Positions 5,082-6,335 of a DNA stretch of 6,335 nucleotides are shown one piece after another. The notes under the pieces were generated by a model. It ran no database searches. It saw nothing but the letters and a program-made list of their open reading frames with translations, and was not told the DNA's origin. This DNA is from an uncultured Eubacteriales bacterium (lineage in GTDB: Bacteria > Bacillota > Clostridia > Oscillospirales > CAG-272). The stretch lies in assembly GCA_900545935.1 (NCBI GenBank), contig URAP01000067.1, forward strand, positions 1 through 6,335. Reading direction: 5' to 3'. Position 1 is the first letter of the stretch; each line of letters opens with the position of its first letter. The position numbers were made by a program, and so were the translations under genes.

Positions 5082-6209
5082 ATGACAGATAAAGAGCTTG
5101 CGGAAATCCGCCGCAGATACAAATCCGACAAGACAAGCATCTCCCGCGTTCGCGGCTGCTATGTCAACGATAAAAACGAGATTGTTGCCGAGTTCGACCA
5201 ATCGCTCGGACTGATGAGCGAGGACGAGATCGAATTCATTCTCGGCTTGCTCAAAAAGTCCATTTCGGGAGCTAACGGAAAGAATATTTTCGATGTTGCA
5301 TTTACAAATCAGCAGGTAGTGGACGGCGCGGAGCATAACAGACTTATGAAGCTGCGCGATACCGCCATTGCCTCCGACGAGGATGTTCATGCGCTGTACG
5401 AGAGCATCATTTCATCCACGCATTTCGATGCCGGATATCTCATTTTGCTTGCCTACGACAAGTACGATGTTTATTCGTATGCGGGCGACGGCAGCCGCCG
5501 CGAGGATTCCGACACCGTATTTTCTTACATAATATGCTCGGTCTGCCCGATGAAGCTGACGCGCGCCGCGCTCGGCTACAATGCAAACGAGAATGCTTTC
5601 CGTACTATTGCATCGAATGCGGTGATAGCCGCGCCCGAGCTCGGGTTTATGTTCCCGACCTTTGATAATCGCTGCGCGAACATCTACAACGCCGTCTGCT
5701 ACACAAAGAACATCAAGGAGAGCCGCGAGGCATTTACAAGCTCGGTTTTCGGCTGCGCCGCGCCCATGCCGCCCGCAGAGCAGAAGGCTACGTTTGATTC
5801 GGTGCTGCGTGAGGCGGTCGGCGAGGAATGCAGCTATGAGGTCGTCAGCGGTGTGCGCGACCTTGTGTGCGATATTATCGAGGAGCAGAAGGAGAATAAG
5901 GTCGAGGAGCCGCTTATGATAACAAGGTCGGTCATGCACGACCTGCTCGGCAAGTGCAATGTGCCCGAGGAGAAGATCGAGACCTTTGAGCAGCGCTATG
6001 TCGAGGAGTTCGGCGAGCACGCGCGGCTCTGCCCGGGGAATGTTATCAGTACGAAGCGGCTCGAGGTAAAGACACCCGAGGTCGTGGTAAAGGTCAGCCC
6101 CGACCGTAGCGACCTTGTTGAGACTCGCACTATCGACGGGGTCAAGTATATCCTTATTCGCGCCGAGACCGGCGTTGAGGTCAACGGGGTGGATGTTGAT
6201 ATAAAGTGA
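5082..6209 (+). CDS. DUF4317 family protein, function unknown
   Basis: A complete 375-residue protein that I recognise as DUF4317, a family of uncharacterised proteins found mainly in Clostridia. Landmarks typical of the family are KELAEIRRRYK near 4-14, the SISRVRGCYVN block at 19-29, EFDQSLGLM at 37-45, NQQVVD at 76-81 followed by EH at 84-85, FSYIICSVCPMKLT at 147-160 with two cysteines, APELGFMFPTFD at 184-195, and NIYNAVCYT at 200-208. The C-terminal part (about 230-320) is charged and helical; the end (about 345-375) is a short beta-rich segment. There is no signal peptide, membrane segment or nucleotide-binding loop, so it is probably cytosolic. No catalytic motif is recognisable and I assign no function. 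No clear promoter is visible in the 151-nt gap, so it may depend on read-through or an unrecognised promoter. Confidence 0.88.
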   Translation: MTDKELAEIRRRYKSDKTSISRVRGCYVNDKNEIVAEFDQSLGLMSEDEIEFILGLLKKSISGANGKNIFDVAFTNQQVVDGAEHNRLMKLRDTAIASDEDVHALYESIISSTHFDAGYLILLAYDKYDVYSYAGDGSRREDSDTVFSYIICSVCPMKLTRAALGYNANENAFRTIASNAVIAAPELGFMFPTFDNRCANIYNAVCYTKNIKESREAFTSSVFGCAAPMPPAEQKATFDSVLREAVGEECSYEVVSGVRDLVCDIIEEQKENKVEEPLMITRSVMHDLLGKCNVPEEKIETFEQRYVEEFGEHARLCPGNVISTKRLEVKTPEVVVKVSPDRSDLVETRTIDGVKYILIRAETGVEVNGVDVDIK

Positions 6210-6335
6210 TGCGGCGGCGCGTTAGGTGTGAATTACGCTGATAATGCAAAGTGCAGATTCCGCACGCGAAAGTCTCCTCTGTGTAGGGGGTAGGCAAGGC
6301 GAAGCCGCAGCCGAGCGAGCGGTAGTGAATGACAG
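6210..6335. other. non-coding right edge, candidate structured or repeated element
   Basis: No open reading frame or RNA gene is evident after the DUF4317 stop. GTGC/GCAC (6251-6254/6262-6265) form a short stem, and from 6284 a G-run (TAGGGGGT) leads into nested GGC/GCC pairs at 6293-6312, then GAGCGAGCGG. The octamer TAGGGGGT also occurs in the hairpin at 4957-4964. The composition resembles the GC-rich structured intergenic repeats common in gut Clostridia, but the element is cut by the window edge and only one copy is visible, so this is weak. Confidence 0.3.

Noticed and set aside
5412..6020. 202-codon minus-strand frame inside the DUF4317 gene
   Set aside because: Antisense shadow of a conserved protein; its composition is that of reverse-read codons and no family is recognisable.
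1..6335. A novel defence, mobile or biosynthetic system
   Set aside because: All four genes belong to recognisable families with chromosomal character, and there are no integrases, transposases, direct-repeat arrays or effector pairs.

Overview
This is ordinary chromosomal sequence, most likely from a GC-rich Clostridia-class Firmicute of the gut type (Oscillospiraceae/Ruminococcaceae-like). Four things point that way: an FtsK/SpoIIIE translocase of the Firmicute type, a Mini-ribonuclease III (MrnC), a zinc-motif ROK sugar kinase, and a DUF4317 protein, a family I know mainly from Clostridia. The taxonomic call is inference from protein families and base composition. No rRNA, tRNA, CRISPR array, transposase, phage gene or toxin-antitoxin pair is visible.

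Layout. The left 115 bases are non-coding and hold a 7-bp hairpin and a lone TATAAT box. A large gene on the minus strand (116-3196) encodes a membrane-anchored DNA translocase of 1026 residues. Next comes a divergent regulatory region of about 300 bases (3197-3498). It holds two well-formed, similar sigma-A promoters facing away from each other. A perfect 10-bp inverted repeat sits across the -35 box of the ftsK promoter, and each transcript starts with a hairpin in its leader. On the plus strand follow mrnC (GTG start at 3499, end 3954), then 25 nt later a ROK glucokinase-type gene (3980-4930), probably on the same transcript. A 151-nt gap then contains a strong 14-bp hairpin without a U-tract, two competing GCACCG/CGGTGC pairings and spaced TTGAC repeats. 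The last gene (5082-6209) encodes a complete DUF4317 protein of unknown function. The final 126 bases are non-coding and look like the start of a structured or repeated intergenic element cut by the window edge.

The genes do not form one obvious pathway: chromosome translocation at division, 23S rRNA maturation, sugar phosphorylation and an unknown. I do not see a new multi-gene system. The parts most worth a second look are regulatory: the candidate operator between ftsK and mrnC, the codon-usage contrast between mrnC and the kinase, the structured gap before the DUF4317 gene, and the DUF4317 family itself.
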